A DNA stretch of 64,000 nucleotides from Actinomycetota bacterium (GTDB lineage: Bacteria > Actinomycetota > Thermoleophilia > Solirubrobacterales > 70-9), in the NCBI GenBank assembly GCA_018268675.1, contig JAFDWB010000089.1:248001-312000 (forward strand), written 5' to 3'. The notes beneath the pieces are model-generated. The model worked only from the letters and a program-made list of their open reading frames with translations, was not told the origin of the DNA and ran no database searches. Made by a program: the position numbers and the translations under genes. Below are positions 17,084 through 26,317 of the stretch, one piece after another (positions within the stretch are counted from its first letter, which is position 1; every line of letters begins with the position of its first letter).

Positions 17084-18385
17084 TCACCCGCCGACCGCGG
17101 CGCCGGCCTCGTAGCGGAGGCCCGGGTAGAGCGGGTGGCGCCCGGCGATCGCCGCGCAGCGGGCGCGCAGCGACTCCTCCTCGGCCCCGAAGTCGCCGGC
17201 GAGCGCGTCGCGGATCACGGCGCCGAGCTCGCGGAACTCCTCGACGTCGAGGCCGCGCGAGGCGAGCGCCGGGGTGCCGATGCGGACGCCCGAGGCGACC
17301 ATCGGCGGGCGCGGGTCGAACGGCACCGCGTTGCGGTTGGCGGTGATGCCGATCTGCTCGAGCCGGTCCTGGGCCTGCTTGCCGTCGAGGTCGGACTCGC
17401 GCAGGTCGGCGACCACGAGGTGGACGTCGGTGCCGCCCGACCAGACGCTGAGGCCCTGCTCGGCGGCGAGCAGCTCGGCGGCGATCGCGCGGGCGCCGTC
17501 TAGGCTCCGCTGCTGGCGGTCGCGGAAGGCGTCGGACTGGGCGATCCGCAGGGCCACGGCCTTGCCCGCGATCACGTGCTCGAGCGGCCCGCCCTGCTGG
17601 CCCGGGAAGACGGCGCTGTCGACCTTCTTCGCCAGCTCCTCGCGGCAGATGATCATCCCGCCGCGGGCGCCGCCGATCGTCTTGTGGATCGTCGTCGTGA
17701 CCACGTCGGCGTGGGGCACCGGCGAGGGGTGGAGCCCGGCGGCGACGAGGCCGGCGAAGTGGGCCATGTCGACCATCAGCAGGGCGCCGACGTCGCGGGC
17801 GATCGCGGCGAAGCCGCGGAAGTCGAGCCGGCGCGGGTAGGCGGACCAGCCGGCGACGATCAGCTTCGGCCGGATCTCCGCCGCCAGGGTCGCCACCTGG
17901 TTCATGTCGATCAGGCCGCTGTCCTCGCGGACGCCGTAGGGGTGGAAGTCGTAGAGACGGCCGGAGACGTTCAGTTTCATCCCGTGGGTGAGGTGGCCGC
18001 CGTGGTCGAGCGAGAGGCCCATCACCCGGTCGCCGGGCTGGATCAGCGCGTGGTAGGCGGCGGCGTTGGCCTGCGCGCCGGAGTGCGGCTGGACGTTGAC
18101 GTGGTCGCCGCCGAAGACCGCCTTGGCGCGGTCGATCGCCAGCTGCTCGGAGACGTCGACGAACTCGCAGCCTGCGTAGTAGCGGCGGCCCGGGTAGCCC
18201 TCGGCGTACTTGTTCGTCAGCACGCTGCCCTGGCACTCGAGGATCGCGCGGGGGACGAAGTTCTCCGAGGCGATCATCTCCAGGGTCGAGCGCTGGCGGC
18301 CCAGCTCGCCCTCCAGGGCGGCGGCGATCTCGGGGTCGACCTCGGCCAGCGGCAGGTCGAAGAAGTTCTCCGGCAGGGTGGTCAT
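17084..18385 (-). CDS. glyA: Serine hydroxymethyltransferase
   Basis: A 433-residue PLP enzyme interconverting serine and glycine with tetrahydrofolate. The PLP-lysine motif [14 protein letters not shown], plus [27 protein letters not shown] and the [13 protein letters not shown] stretch, identify it. It lies between gcvH and gcvPA, so 5,10-methylene-THF formed by glycine cleavage can be used on the spot to make serine. Its ATG overlaps the gcvH stop (ATGA). Confidence 0.97.
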   Translation of the reverse strand: MTTLPENFFDLPLAEVDPEIAAALEGELGRQRSTLEMIASENFVPRAILECQGSVLTNKYAEGYPGRRYYAGCEFVDVSEQLAIDRAKAVFGGDHVNVQPHSGAQANAAAYHALIQPGDRVMGLSLDHGGHLTHGMKLNVSGRLYDFHPYGVREDSGLIDMNQVATLAAEIRPKLIVAGWSAYPRRLDFRGFAAIARDVGALLMVDMAHFAGLVAAGLHPSPVPHADVVTTTIHKTIGGARGGMIICREELAKKVDSAVFPGQQGGPLEHVIAGKAVALRIAQSDAFRDRQQRSLDGARAIAAELLAAEQGLSVWSGGTDVHLVVADLRESDLDGKQAQDRLEQIGITANRNAVPFDPRPPMVASGVRIGTPALASRGLDVEEFRELGAVIRDALAGDFGAEEESLRARCAAIAGRHPLYPGLRYEAGAAVGG

Positions 18386-18771
18386 CCGATCAGCTCCTCG
18401 TAGGCGGCGGGGGGAAGCAGGCGGTCGGCCTCGGCCGGCGCGGAGAGCGCGACGCGGACCAGCCAGCCCTGCTCGTAGGGGTGCTCGTTGATCGTCTCCG
18501 GGGAGCGCTCGGCCTCCTCGTTGACGGCGACGATCCGGCCGCTCAGCGGCGCGACCACCTCGGAGACGGCCTTCACCGACTCGAGCTCGGTGTAGGAGTC
18601 GCCCGCCGTCACCTCGTCGCCGACCTTGGCGCCGTCCCAGAAGACGATCTCGCCGAGCTGGTCCTGGGCGTACCAGGTGATGCCGAAGGTGGCCTCCTCC
18701 CCCTCGACGCGGGCCCAGTCGTGGTGGTCGCTGTAGAGGAGGTCGGCGGGGACGCGGGCGGGGTCGGCCAT
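18382..18771 (-). CDS. gcvH: Glycine cleavage system H protein
   Basis: A 129-residue lipoyl carrier that shuttles the aminomethyl group between P and T proteins. The lipoylation site is Lys67 in [26 protein letters not shown] and [17 protein letters not shown] precede it. The start is two bases after the gcvT stop. Confidence 0.97.
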   Translation of the reverse strand: MADPARVPADLLYSDHHDWARVEGEEATFGITWYAQDQLGEIVFWDGAKVGDEVTAGDSYTELESVKAVSEVVAPLSGRIVAVNEEAERSPETINEHPYEQGWLVRVALSAPAEADRLLPPAAYEELIG

Positions 18772-18773
18772 GG

Positions 18774-19856
18774 CTACTTCTCCTCGCGGCTGTAGAGGGG
18801 TTTGGGGACGATCTCGGCGGCGCGGACGCGGCCGCGGACGTCGATCTCGAGTGGGGTGCCGGGCGCGCTGCGCTCGGCGGGGACGAAGGCCATGCCGACG
18901 CCGACCCCGAGCGACGGGGAGCGGGTGCCGCTGGTCACCTCGCCGCCGCCGACAACGGGGTTGCCGGCGCGGGGGATGCCCTCCGCCATCTTGAAGGCGA
19001 CGAGTTTCTCGGCGGGCCCGGCGGCGCGCACTTCGGCGGCGCGCTCGGAGCCGATGAAGCCGGTCTCCTCCTTGCAGGCCCAGCCAAGGCCGGAGGTGAT
19101 CGGGTCGCGGTCCTCGGAGAGCTCGTTGCCGTAGAGGTGGAAGCAGGCCTCGAGGCGCAGCGTGTCACGGGCGCCGAGCCCGGCCGGCACGGCCCCGGCG
19201 GCGAGCAATGCGTCCCAGACCGCCCCGGCGTGCTCGGGGGGCAGCAGCAGCTCGAGCCCGTCCTCGCCGGTGTAGCCGGTGCCGCAGACGAGCGCGGGCA
19301 CGCCGGCGAACTCGAGCTCGGCGGCGGTCATCCGCGGGGGGAGCTCGCCCGCGACGAGCGGCGCGGCGAGGGCGCGTGCCCGCGGCCCTTGCAGGGCGAG
19401 CATCGCGTAGTCGGCGATGCGGTCGGTGACCTCGACCTCGAACCCGTCGGCGTGCTCCTGGAGCCACGCCAGGTCGCGCCCGTGGTTGGCGGCGTTGGTG
19501 ACGGTGAGGTAGCGGTCCTCGCCGAGCCGGTAGGTGAAGAGGTCGTCGAGCACTCCCCCGTCCTCCCGGCAGAGCACCGAGTACTGCGCGCCCCCGACCG
19601 GGATCTTGGCGACGTCGTTGGAGAGCACCCGCTGCAGGAACGCCGGCGCCCCGGGCCCCGTCGCTTCCACCTCGCCCATGTGCGACACGTCAAACACGCC
19701 CGCCGCCGTCCGCACCGCCTCGTGCTCCGCCTGGATCCCGCCGTACTGCACCGGCATCTCCCAGCCCACAAAAGGCACGAGCCGAGCCCCGGCCGCGACG
19801 TGCCGATCCCGCAGAGGCGTCTGATGTTGCCCACTCTGGCCCATTGGCTCGACCAC
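18774..19856 (-). CDS. gcvT: Glycine cleavage system T protein (aminomethyltransferase)
   Basis: About 360 residues; transfers methylene from GcvH-bound aminomethyl to THF and releases ammonia. Motifs: [32 protein letters not shown] and ALQGPRA, with [20 protein letters not shown] in the folate domain. First gene of the nine-gene operon. The start could be GTG 19856 or ATG 19844; no clear Shine-Dalgarno is seen before either. A TAAAGT hexamer just upstream would fit a leaderless message from the ATG. The 19857-19970 leader shows no glycine-riboswitch motif I can recognise. Confidence 0.95.
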   Translation of the reverse strand: MVEPMGQSGQHQTPLRDRHVAAGARLVPFVGWEMPVQYGGIQAEHEAVRTAAGVFDVSHMGEVEATGPGAPAFLQRVLSNDVAKIPVGGAQYSVLCREDGGVLDDLFTYRLGEDRYLTVTNAANHGRDLAWLQEHADGFEVEVTDRIADYAMLALQGPRARALAAPLVAGELPPRMTAAELEFAGVPALVCGTGYTGEDGLELLLPPEHAGAVWDALLAAGAVPAGLGARDTLRLEACFHLYGNELSEDRDPITSGLGWACKEETGFIGSERAAEVRAAGPAEKLVAFKMAEGIPRAGNPVVGGGEVTSGTRSPSLGVGVGMAFVPAERSAPGTPLEIDVRGRVRAAEIVPKPLYSREEK

Positions 19857-19970
19857 TTTACCACCGTACCGGTGCTGTGTGGAGGAATGGGGGCTACCGC
19901 CTCACGGCGCGGGGCGCGCGCGGGGTCCTCGGGTGGCCAGCGGGTCGCCTCCCCGGCGGTCGGCCCTTCC

Positions 19971-20009
19971 GGTGTTCCTTACTTGGCGTATGCGCAAGTA
20001 AGGAACACT
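19971..20009. repeat. Palindromic module 2, central hairpin
   Basis: GGTGTTCCTTACTTG (19971-19985), loop GCGTATGCG, complement at 19995-20009 with one G-T pair. The flanks CCCTTCC before and GGAAGG after extend the stem. Same hairpin as at 10373. Left of it, 19902-19916 keeps a fragment like the left flank of module 1 (CCGCCTCACGGCGCGG), but the left hairpin itself is missing. Confidence 0.83.
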
Positions 20010-20048
20010 GGAAGGCCGGGGCTCCCCAGGGCTGGCGCAGGCCGAGGC

Positions 20049-20095
20049 GCGCCCGTCGCCCTCATAACCAGCCACAGCATGAGGGAGACGGGCGC
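20049..20095. repeat. Palindromic module 2, right hairpin, 34 bases after the GlcD-type stop
   Basis: GCGCCCGTCGCCCTCAT (20049-20065) and ATGAGGGAGACGGGCGC (20079-20095), one mismatch, loop AACCAGCCACAGC. With 19971-20009 it forms a 125-base unit closely matching 10373-10498, including the link GGAAGGCCGGGGCT and GCAGGCCGAGGC. The two units are direct repeats on either side of the gcv operon. The 273-base gap 19857-20129 otherwise holds only the gcvT leader. Confidence 0.83.
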
Positions 20096-20129
20096 GGCGT
20101 GGGGCGGCAGCCCGGCCGCGCCCGAACCC

Positions 20130-21512
20130 TTAAAGCCGCGCGACCTTCTTCCCGGGGTTCAGCACGTTCGCGGGGTCGAAGCTGCGCTTGATCTGCTCGT
20201 GCAGGACGATCGCGCCCTCGGTCCACTGGCGGGCGAGTTGGCCGCGCTTGACCCAGCCGATGCCGTGCTCGCCGGTGACGCCGCCGCCGAGGTCGATGGC
20301 GAGGGTGAAGAGGCGGTCGGCGGCGCCGTTGGCGCGGTCGAGCTGGGCCGGGTCGGAGGGGTCGATGAGGAAGCTCGCGTGCAGGTTGCCGTCGCCGGCG
20401 TGGCCCCAGGTGCCGGTCGGCAGGTCGAGCTCGGCGCCGATCTCGTGGACGCCGCGGATCGCGTCGGCGAGCCGGGGCAGGGGGACGAAGATGTCCTCGG
20501 AGACCTTGCCGCCCCGCGCCCCGGACATCGCGCCGCTGACCCCGTCGCGCCAGCGCCACACCTCGGCGGGCACGGGCGTGTCGGTCCGGATGGCGGTCTC
20601 GGCCACGCACGCCTGCAGCTCGGCGGCCTGCCGGGCGGCCTCCTCGGCCGGGCCGTCGACCTCGGAGATGAGCACGAACCCGGCATCGTCGGGGACGGCC
20701 TCGGGGTAGGCGCCGCGCACCACCTCCAGCGAAGGCCCGTCGAGGAAGTCGAGCGCCGCGGCCTCGATCCCGTTCGCGATCACCTCCGCCACCGCCGCGC
20801 AGCCGCTCTCGGCGTCGGCGAAGAAGGCGACGATCGGCAGCAGCGCCTCCGGCGCCGGCAACAGCCGCAGGGTGACCGCGGTGATGATCCCGAGCGTGCC
20901 CTCGGAGCCGACCAGCAGGCTCTTGATGTCGTAGCCGCCGACGTCCTTGCGCTGGTCGCCGCCGACCCGCACCACCTCGCCGGGCGGCACCACCGCCTCG
21001 ATCCCGGTCACCCAGGTGCCGGTGTTCCCGTACTTGAAGGCGTGCGGGCCGCCGGCGTTCGTCGCCACGTTGCCGCCGATGTGGGACTGCTCAGCGGCGC
21101 CGGGGTCGGGCGGGAAGAAGAGCCCGTTCTCGCGCGCCAGGCGCCGCACGGTCGCGGTCGTCACCCCGGCACCGACCGACAGCCGCCACGCCTCCGGGGT
21201 CAGCTCGTGGACGCCCCCGAGCCGCTCCAGCGACACGACGACCCCGCCCTCCACCGGCACCGCCCCCCCGGCGAGCCCGGTGCCGCCGCCCCGCGGCACG
21301 AGCGCCACGCCGCGCGCGCAGGCGAACGCGACCAGCTCCGCCACCTCCTCCGCCGAGCTCGGCACGACGACCGCGTCCGGCACGCCGCGCAGCCCGCGCG
21401 AAGCCGTCGCGTCGGTCTCGTACGGCGCCGTCGCCGCGCCGGTCAGGACGCCGTCCTCGCCGACGATCCCGCGCAGCTCCCGCGCCAACGAGACCGTGGC
21501 CCCGGCGCTCAT
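20130..21512 (-). CDS. FAD-linked 2-hydroxyacid oxidase/dehydrogenase (GlcD / D-lactate dehydrogenase family)
   Basis: A 460-residue flavoprotein. The VAO-type FAD-binding loop reads PRGGGTGLAGGAVP (about 74-87) with SHIGGNVATNAGG and KYGNTG further on; the C-terminal cap ends TGEHGIGWVKRG ... ANVLNPGKKV. It oxidises a D-2-hydroxy acid (glycolate, D-lactate or similar) to the 2-oxo acid. It is the last gene of the eight-gene operon, 70 bases after the epimerase gene; that gap contains a palindromic element. No GlcE/GlcF partners are present. Confidence 0.92.
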   Translation of the reverse strand: MSAGATVSLARELRGIVGEDGVLTGAATAPYETDATASRGLRGVPDAVVVPSSAEEVAELVAFACARGVALVPRGGGTGLAGGAVPVEGGVVVSLERLGGVHELTPEAWRLSVGAGVTTATVRRLARENGLFFPPDPGAAEQSHIGGNVATNAGGPHAFKYGNTGTWVTGIEAVVPPGEVVRVGGDQRKDVGGYDIKSLLVGSEGTLGIITAVTLRLLPAPEALLPIVAFFADAESGCAAVAEVIANGIEAAALDFLDGPSLEVVRGAYPEAVPDDAGFVLISEVDGPAEEAARQAAELQACVAETAIRTDTPVPAEVWRWRDGVSGAMSGARGGKVSEDIFVPLPRLADAIRGVHEIGAELDLPTGTWGHAGDGNLHASFLIDPSDPAQLDRANGAADRLFTLAIDLGGGVTGEHGIGWVKRGQLARQWTEGAIVLHEQIKRSFDPANVLNPGKKVARL

Positions 21513-21526
21513 CGCTCACCCTCTCC

Positions 21527-21561
21527 CCGACGCTTGTCCTCGATACGAAGACAAGCGTCGG
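21527..21561. repeat. 35-base palindromic element, copy a (intergenic)
   Basis: CCGACGCTTGTC (21527-21538), 11-base centre, and GACAAGCGTCGG (21550-21561). It fills the only sizeable gap (21513-21582) inside an operon whose genes otherwise nearly all overlap or nearly touch. Two more copies lie within 6 kb, both in coding DNA (26332 and 27203). Confidence 0.88.
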
Positions 21562-21582
21562 TGGGGGGTGGCGCGGAGGCGC

Positions 21583-22461
21583 TCATGGGCGGGCCTCGCG
21601 GGTGGCGAGGAGGCCGTCGACCAGCGCCTTCGCGTGGCGCGCGCCGGCGTCGACGCGGCCGCCGAAGACGTTGTCGCGCAGGGTGAAGGACTCGAACTCG
21701 ACCGCCATCGCGCCCGCGTAGCCGACCTCGTCGAGCGCGCCGAGCAACCCGGCCCAGTCGGTCGTGCCCTCGCCGGGCAGCAGGAACCAGAAGTCCTCGC
21801 CGTCCTGACCCGGGCGGCCGACCGCGTCCTTCAGGTGGACGTGCGCGAGCCGCCCGCCCCAGGCGCGCACCAGCGCCGGCACGTCGTCCCCGCTCATCAC
21901 GAAGTGGCTCGGGTCGACGGTCACCGCGAGCTCCTCGCCCGCCCGCGCGAGCGCGTACTCGGCCCGGTAGCGGTCGCTCGCCAGCGTCCCCCAGCAGGGC
22001 TCGAGGCACACCCGCACCCCGGTTCCGCGCGCCCGCGCCAGCGCCCGGTCGATCGCCGCCAGCGCCAGGTCCCAGGCCGACGCCTCGGAGAGCTCGCCCC
22101 CCACGGCCTCGTGCCCCGCCACCCAGCGGTTCGGCCCAGTGACGATGCCGATCGAGGGGATGCCCGCCGCGGCCGCGCCGTCGACGGCCGCCTCGGTGCG
22201 CGCGACGCGCTCCTCCCACAGCTCGGCGTCGGCGGTGACGTAGTCCTGGTGGACCATCAGCTGCGGGCACGCGAGCCCCGCGCCGTGGGCGAGCCCGACG
22301 AGCTCGCCGAGCGCCTCGGCCCCCTCGGCGAGCGGGTCCCACTGCTCCATCGTCCAGTCGACCGCGCCGTAGCCCGCCTCGGCGAGCACCGCGACCAGCT
22401 CGCCCGGCGCGAGCCCCTCGACGTCGGCGGCGACGTACCCGATCGGGCGCCCCGCACTCAC
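21583..22461 (-). CDS. Sugar phosphate isomerase/epimerase-like TIM-barrel protein (AP_endonuc_2 family)
   Basis: A 292-residue xylose-isomerase-like TIM barrel. The start is GTG 22461 in a GTGA overlap with the aldehyde dehydrogenase stop; the long upstream open frame is a shadow. Metal/active-site style motifs are VCLEPCWGTLASD, VTVDPSHFVMSGDD, LAHVHLKDAVGRPGQ and AMAVEFESFTLRDN, i.e. the Glu, Asp/His, His and Glu usually found at the C-ends of the strands. It probably epimerises a keto-sugar or sugar-acid intermediate. Confidence 0.88.
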   Translation of the reverse strand: MSAGRPIGYVAADVEGLAPGELVAVLAEAGYGAVDWTMEQWDPLAEGAEALGELVGLAHGAGLACPQLMVHQDYVTADAELWEERVARTEAAVDGAAAAGIPSIGIVTGPNRWVAGHEAVGGELSEASAWDLALAAIDRALARARGTGVRVCLEPCWGTLASDRYRAEYALARAGEELAVTVDPSHFVMSGDDVPALVRAWGGRLAHVHLKDAVGRPGQDGEDFWFLLPGEGTTDWAGLLGALDEVGYAGAMAVEFESFTLRDNVFGGRVDAGARHAKALVDGLLATREARP

Positions 22462-23855
22462 GACTGCCCTTGCAGATAGACGGTCTGGCCCTCGGTGAAG
22501 AACTCGACCGCGGCGCGACCCTGCTCGCGGTACCCGGACGCGCTCGAGGCCTTCACGCCGCCGAACGGAAGGTGCGGATCGGCGCCCGGCGTCGGCCGGT
22601 TCACGTGCACCATCCCGGCGTCGATCGAGCGCACGAACTCGATCGCCCGCGAGAGGTCGTTGGTGCACACCGAGGCCGAGAGCCCGTACGGCGTCGCGTT
22701 GGCGAGCTCGATCGCCGCCCCCGCGTCGGCCGCCTCGAGCACCGCGACCACCGGCCCGAAGACCTCGTCGTCGATCACCGGCGTGCCGGGACCGGCGCCG
22801 GCGAGCACGGTCGGCGCGACGAAGCTGCCGTGCGCGTCCGCCTCTCCTCGGTCGCCGCCCGCCACCGCCTCGGCGCCCGCCGCGACCGTCGCCTCGACCG
22901 CCTCCAGCACCTCGCGCTGCGCGTCGCGGTCGACCAGCGGCGGGACCTCGACCCCGTCCTCCAGCCCCGGCCCGACCCGCAGCGCGCCGGCCAGCTCCGC
23001 GGTGCGCGCCAGCATCGCCTCGTACACCGGCCCCTCGGCGATCACCCGCCGCGTCGCCGTGCACTTTTGCCCGGCCGCCCCGAAGGCGCCGCTCACCGCC
23101 AGGCCCGCGGCCCGGTCGACGTCGGCGTCGGCCAGCACGATCAGCGGGTTGTTGCCGCCGAGCTCGCCCTGGAAGCGCCCGCCGCGGTCGGTCACCCGCG
23201 CGCGCAGCGCCTCCCCGACAAAGTTGGACCCCGTGAACGACACCGCCCGCACGCGCGCGTCGTCGACCAGCACGCCGCCGACCGCCGATCCGCCGACCGC
23301 GAGCTCGAGCACGCCCTCCGGCGCCCCCGCGTCGCGCAGCGCCGCGACCAGCGCCACCGTCCCGCCCGGCGCCCGCGACGCCGGCTTGATCACCACCGCG
23401 TTGCCCGCCGCCAGCGCCGGCGCGAGCTTCCAGGCAGGGATCGCGATCGGGAAGTTCCACGGCGTGATCAGCCCGACCACGCCGAGCGGCCGCCGCCGGG
23501 TGAACGCGAGCACCCCCGGGTCGGCCGGCTCCGCCGTTTCGCCGCCGAGGCGCTCCGCCTCGCCCGCGTGGAAGCGCATGATCGTGACCGCGCGGAGGGT
23601 CTCGCCGAGCGCGTCGGCGAGCAGCTTCCCCTCCTCCCGGGTGATCTCGCGCGCGATCTCCGACGCCCGCTCCTCGAGCAGGTTCGCCGCCCGGTGGAGC
23701 AGCGCCGCGCGCTTCGGCCCGGGCGTCGCCGCCCACCCCGGCGCCGCCGCCGCGGCCCGGTCGACCGCCGCGCGCGCGCCATCCGCGTCGAGCGCCTCGT
23801 AGGTCGCGACGACCTCCCGGTCGTCGGCCGGGTTGCGCCGCTCCAGCACCGCCAT
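22458..23855 (-). CDS. NAD(P)-dependent aldehyde dehydrogenase
   Basis: A 465-residue ALDH-superfamily enzyme starting at ATG 23855, which shares one base with the stop of the ThDP-enzyme gene (TAATG). Catalytic Cys is in GAAGQKCTATRRV and the general-base Glu in FQGELGGNNP; PWNFPIAIPAWK and SFTGSNFVGE are cofactor and family motifs. The pattern resembles 2,5-dioxovalerate (alpha-ketoglutarate semialdehyde) dehydrogenases, but the aldehyde is not certain. It may oxidise the semialdehyde produced by the class III aminotransferase of this operon. Confidence 0.92.
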   Translation of the reverse strand: MAVLERRNPADDREVVATYEALDADGARAAVDRAAAAAPGWAATPGPKRAALLHRAANLLEERASEIAREITREEGKLLADALGETLRAVTIMRFHAGEAERLGGETAEPADPGVLAFTRRRPLGVVGLITPWNFPIAIPAWKLAPALAAGNAVVIKPASRAPGGTVALVAALRDAGAPEGVLELAVGGSAVGGVLVDDARVRAVSFTGSNFVGEALRARVTDRGGRFQGELGGNNPLIVLADADVDRAAGLAVSGAFGAAGQKCTATRRVIAEGPVYEAMLARTAELAGALRVGPGLEDGVEVPPLVDRDAQREVLEAVEATVAAGAEAVAGGDRGEADAHGSFVAPTVLAGAGPGTPVIDDEVFGPVVAVLEAADAGAAIELANATPYGLSASVCTNDLSRAIEFVRSIDAGMVHVNRPTPGADPHLPFGGVKASSASGYREQGRAAVEFFTEGQTVYLQGQS

Positions 23856-25615
23856 TACTCCGCTCCCGTGACGAGGTAGTCCGGTTTCGGCAGGTCCCAG
23901 TGGCCGGAGTTGATCCCGGTCGTGTTCGCCGGGTCGCGGTCCTGGATCGCCTCGACCACGACCGGCCGGTTCGAGGCGATCGCCCGCTCGAGCGCCGGCT
24001 TCAGGTCGTCGAACGCCTCCACCTTGACGCCGTCGAGGCCGAACCCCTTGGCGATCGCGGTGAAATCGGGTGAGATCAGCTCGCCGTCGGTCCCGCGGAA
24101 CTCGGTGAAGAACGCCCGGTCCTCGCCGAAGAGGCCGCGCTGGAAGTCGCGGATCGAGGTCCAGCCGGTGTTGTTCATCACCAGGTAGACGACCGGCAGG
24201 TCGAGCTGGGCGATCAGCGCCAGCTCCTGGATCGACATCAGGAAGTCGCCGTCGCCGGCGACCCCGACCACCGGCACGTCGGGCGCCGCCAGCTTCGCCC
24301 CGATCGCCGCGGGCACGGTGAAGCCCATCGTCGAGTAGCCCCCCGGCGTCAGCCAGGTGCGCGGCTCGTAGGCCGGGTACTCCTGGAACATCTGGATCTG
24401 CGGGTGCCCGGCGGAGGCGATCACGATGCCCTCGCGCGGCATCACCTCGCGCAGCACCGCGATCGACTTGGTCAGCGAGATCGCTCCGTCGACCCAGCGA
24501 TCGCGGATCATCTTGTCCCACTGCGCCCGCTGCTCGGCGAGCTCGGCGTGATAGGCGGAGCGGTCGGGGAAGGCGCGTCCGGCGAGCGCCGCCACCAGCG
24601 CCGCGAGCCCGGTCCGCGCGTCCGACACCACGCCCACGTCGACCGGGTAGTTCTTGCCGATCTCGCGCGGGTCGACGTCGATGTGGAGGACCTTGGTCGG
24701 CGGGATCGAGAACGACTCGCCGTGTTTGAACGAGGAGCTCGTCTGCTCGGCGAAGCGCGTGCCGACCGCGAGCAGCACGTCGGCGGTCCGCGCCATGTGG
24801 TTGCCGCAGGCGGTCCCGTTGGAGCCGGTGTGCTGGGCGCAGAGCGGGTGGTCCTCGGGGAAGACGCCCTTGCCCATCATCGTCGTGATCACCGGCGCGC
24901 CGAGCAGCTCGGCGAGCTCGCGCAGCTCGGCGTGCGCGCGGGCGTGGACGCAGCCGCCGCCGGCGAGGATCACCGGCCGCTCCGCGCTCGCCAGCACCGT
25001 GGCGATCGCCTCGATCCCCGCCGGGTCGGGCCCGACCGCGGTGTGGGTCGCCCGGTGGCGCCCCTCGTTGATCGGGTCCGTCGCCGCGCTGTGGCTCTGC
25101 AGGTCGATCGGCATCTCCACGTGCACCGGCCCCGGCCGCCCCGTGAGCGCGACGTTGAACGCCCGGTTCAGCGCCCGCTGCACCTGGTCGACGCGGTGCG
25201 GGTAGTAGCCGCGCTTGGTGATCGGGCGCAGGGTGCTGGAGAAGTCGGCGTCGCGCTGGCGCTCGATCTCCTGCAGCACGCCGGTGCCGTCCATATAGGT
25301 CTGCACCGCGCCGGTGATCGCGATCAGCGCCTGCGAGTCGACGTAGGCGGTCGCCAGCGCGCTCGCCAGGTTCGCCGACCCCGGCCCGATCGAGGTCACC
25401 GTGGCCAGCGGCTCGCCCTTCACCCGGTAGTAGGCGTCGGCGATATGCCCGGCCGACTGCTCGTGGCGGACCTGGATCGCCTTGATCTTGTCGGTGCGGT
25501 CCTTGAGCGCGTCGAAGACGCCCATGTCGCCGTGCCCGGGGATCCCGAGCACATAGGGCACTCCCTCGGCGATCAGTTGGTCGGCGATGATCTCGCCACC
25601 GGTGCGCAGCGTCAT
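23855..25615 (-). CDS. Thiamine-diphosphate-dependent enzyme (acetolactate synthase-like)
   Basis: A 586-residue ThDP enzyme of the POX/AHAS family. The N-terminal PYR domain has the cofactor-activating Glu52 (RHEQSAGHIADAYYR), a central domain follows, and the PP domain has GDGDFLMSIQELALIAQLD...MNN for ThDP-Mg binding. Glyoxylate carboligase lacks this Glu, so that assignment is disfavoured. No small regulatory subunit is nearby, arguing against biosynthetic AHAS; a catabolic carboligase, decarboxylase or C-C hydrolase in the operon is more likely. Confidence 0.9.
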   Translation of the reverse strand: MTLRTGGEIIADQLIAEGVPYVLGIPGHGDMGVFDALKDRTDKIKAIQVRHEQSAGHIADAYYRVKGEPLATVTSIGPGSANLASALATAYVDSQALIAITGAVQTYMDGTGVLQEIERQRDADFSSTLRPITKRGYYPHRVDQVQRALNRAFNVALTGRPGPVHVEMPIDLQSHSAATDPINEGRHRATHTAVGPDPAGIEAIATVLASAERPVILAGGGCVHARAHAELRELAELLGAPVITTMMGKGVFPEDHPLCAQHTGSNGTACGNHMARTADVLLAVGTRFAEQTSSSFKHGESFSIPPTKVLHIDVDPREIGKNYPVDVGVVSDARTGLAALVAALAGRAFPDRSAYHAELAEQRAQWDKMIRDRWVDGAISLTKSIAVLREVMPREGIVIASAGHPQIQMFQEYPAYEPRTWLTPGGYSTMGFTVPAAIGAKLAAPDVPVVGVAGDGDFLMSIQELALIAQLDLPVVYLVMNNTGWTSIRDFQRGLFGEDRAFFTEFRGTDGELISPDFTAIAKGFGLDGVKVEAFDDLKPALERAIASNRPVVVEAIQDRDPANTTGINSGHWDLPKPDYLVTGAE

Positions 25616-25621
25616 GAGTGA

Positions 25622-26317
25622 CTAGGCCTCCTGCGTGTTGCTGGTGTCTGACGGGGGTTGCTCCTGCGCGAGCAGGAGGTCCCGGGTGTTTGTGAGGTGC
25701 TGGGACATCGCCGCGACCGCGGCGTCGGCGTCGGCGGCCTCGACCGCCCGCAAGATCACCACGTGCTCCTCGACGATCGCCGCCAGCGGACGCGAGCGGC
25801 CGGCGGTCGAGAGGCCGCGCATGCGGGTCTGGTTGCGCAGGCTCTCGACGAAGGAGACGAGGCGCTCGTTGCCGGTCGCGGCAAGCAGCGCCCGGTGGAA
25901 GAGCCAGTCGTGGTGCATGAAGGACGGCTCGTCGTCCAGGTGCGCGCGCATCTCCTCCAGGGAGGCGCGCAGCTCGGCGACGAGGTCGGGGCCGGAGCGG
26001 GCGATCGCGCTCGCCACCGAGGGGACCTCGATCAGCAGGCGCAGCTCGAAGATTTCTTCGACGTCGTGGGCCTGGGTCTCGAGGATGCGGACGCCGCGGT
26101 TGCGCTCGAAGGCGACCAGCTGGTCGTTGGCCAGCTCGACCAGCGCCTCGCGCACGGGCGTCCGCGAGATCCCGAGCGCCTCCGACAGCGTCCGCACCGA
26201 GGTCATCGACCCCGCCGCCAGCCGTCCCTCGAGGATCGCGCTGCGGATCTCGACGTAGGCGCGCTGCGTCAGCGGCTCGTCGGGCTTGACCGGGTTGACC
26301 GAGGCGACCTCGTTCAC
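25622..26317 (-). CDS. FCD-type GntR transcriptional regulator of the eight-gene operon
   Basis: A 231-residue regulator starting at GTG 26317 in a GTGA overlap with the dehydrogenase gene; the upstream frame is a shadow. Winged-helix motif: VRTLSEALGISRTPVREALVELA (about 41-63). The FCD domain has the ligand/metal residues in WLFHRALLAATGNERL. Being co-transcribed with its probable targets it may autoregulate; the palindrome at 30365 just after the operon promoter is a candidate site. A palindromic repeat lies 15 bases upstream of its start and could affect its translation. Confidence 0.9.
   Translation of the reverse strand: MNEVASVNPVKPDEPLTQRAYVEIRSAILEGRLAAGSMTSVRTLSEALGISRTPVREALVELANDQLVAFERNRGVRILETQAHDVEEIFELRLLIEVPSVASAIARSGPDLVAELRASLEEMRAHLDDEPSFMHHDWLFHRALLAATGNERLVSFVESLRNQTRMRGLSTAGRSRPLAAIVEEHVVILRAVEAADADAAVAAMSQHLTNTRDLLLAQEQPPSDTSNTQEA

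Noticed and set aside
19857-20129. Possible glycine riboswitch upstream of gcvT
   Set aside because: I looked for the tandem-aptamer core and its conserved purine-rich segments on the minus strand and found only the palindromic module and an unremarkable leader.
23855-25615. Assignment of the ThDP enzyme as glyoxylate carboligase or sulfoacetaldehyde acetyltransferase
   Set aside because: The activating Glu52 is present, unlike in glyoxylate carboligase, and the sequence lacks the stretches I know from sulfoacetaldehyde acetyltransferase.
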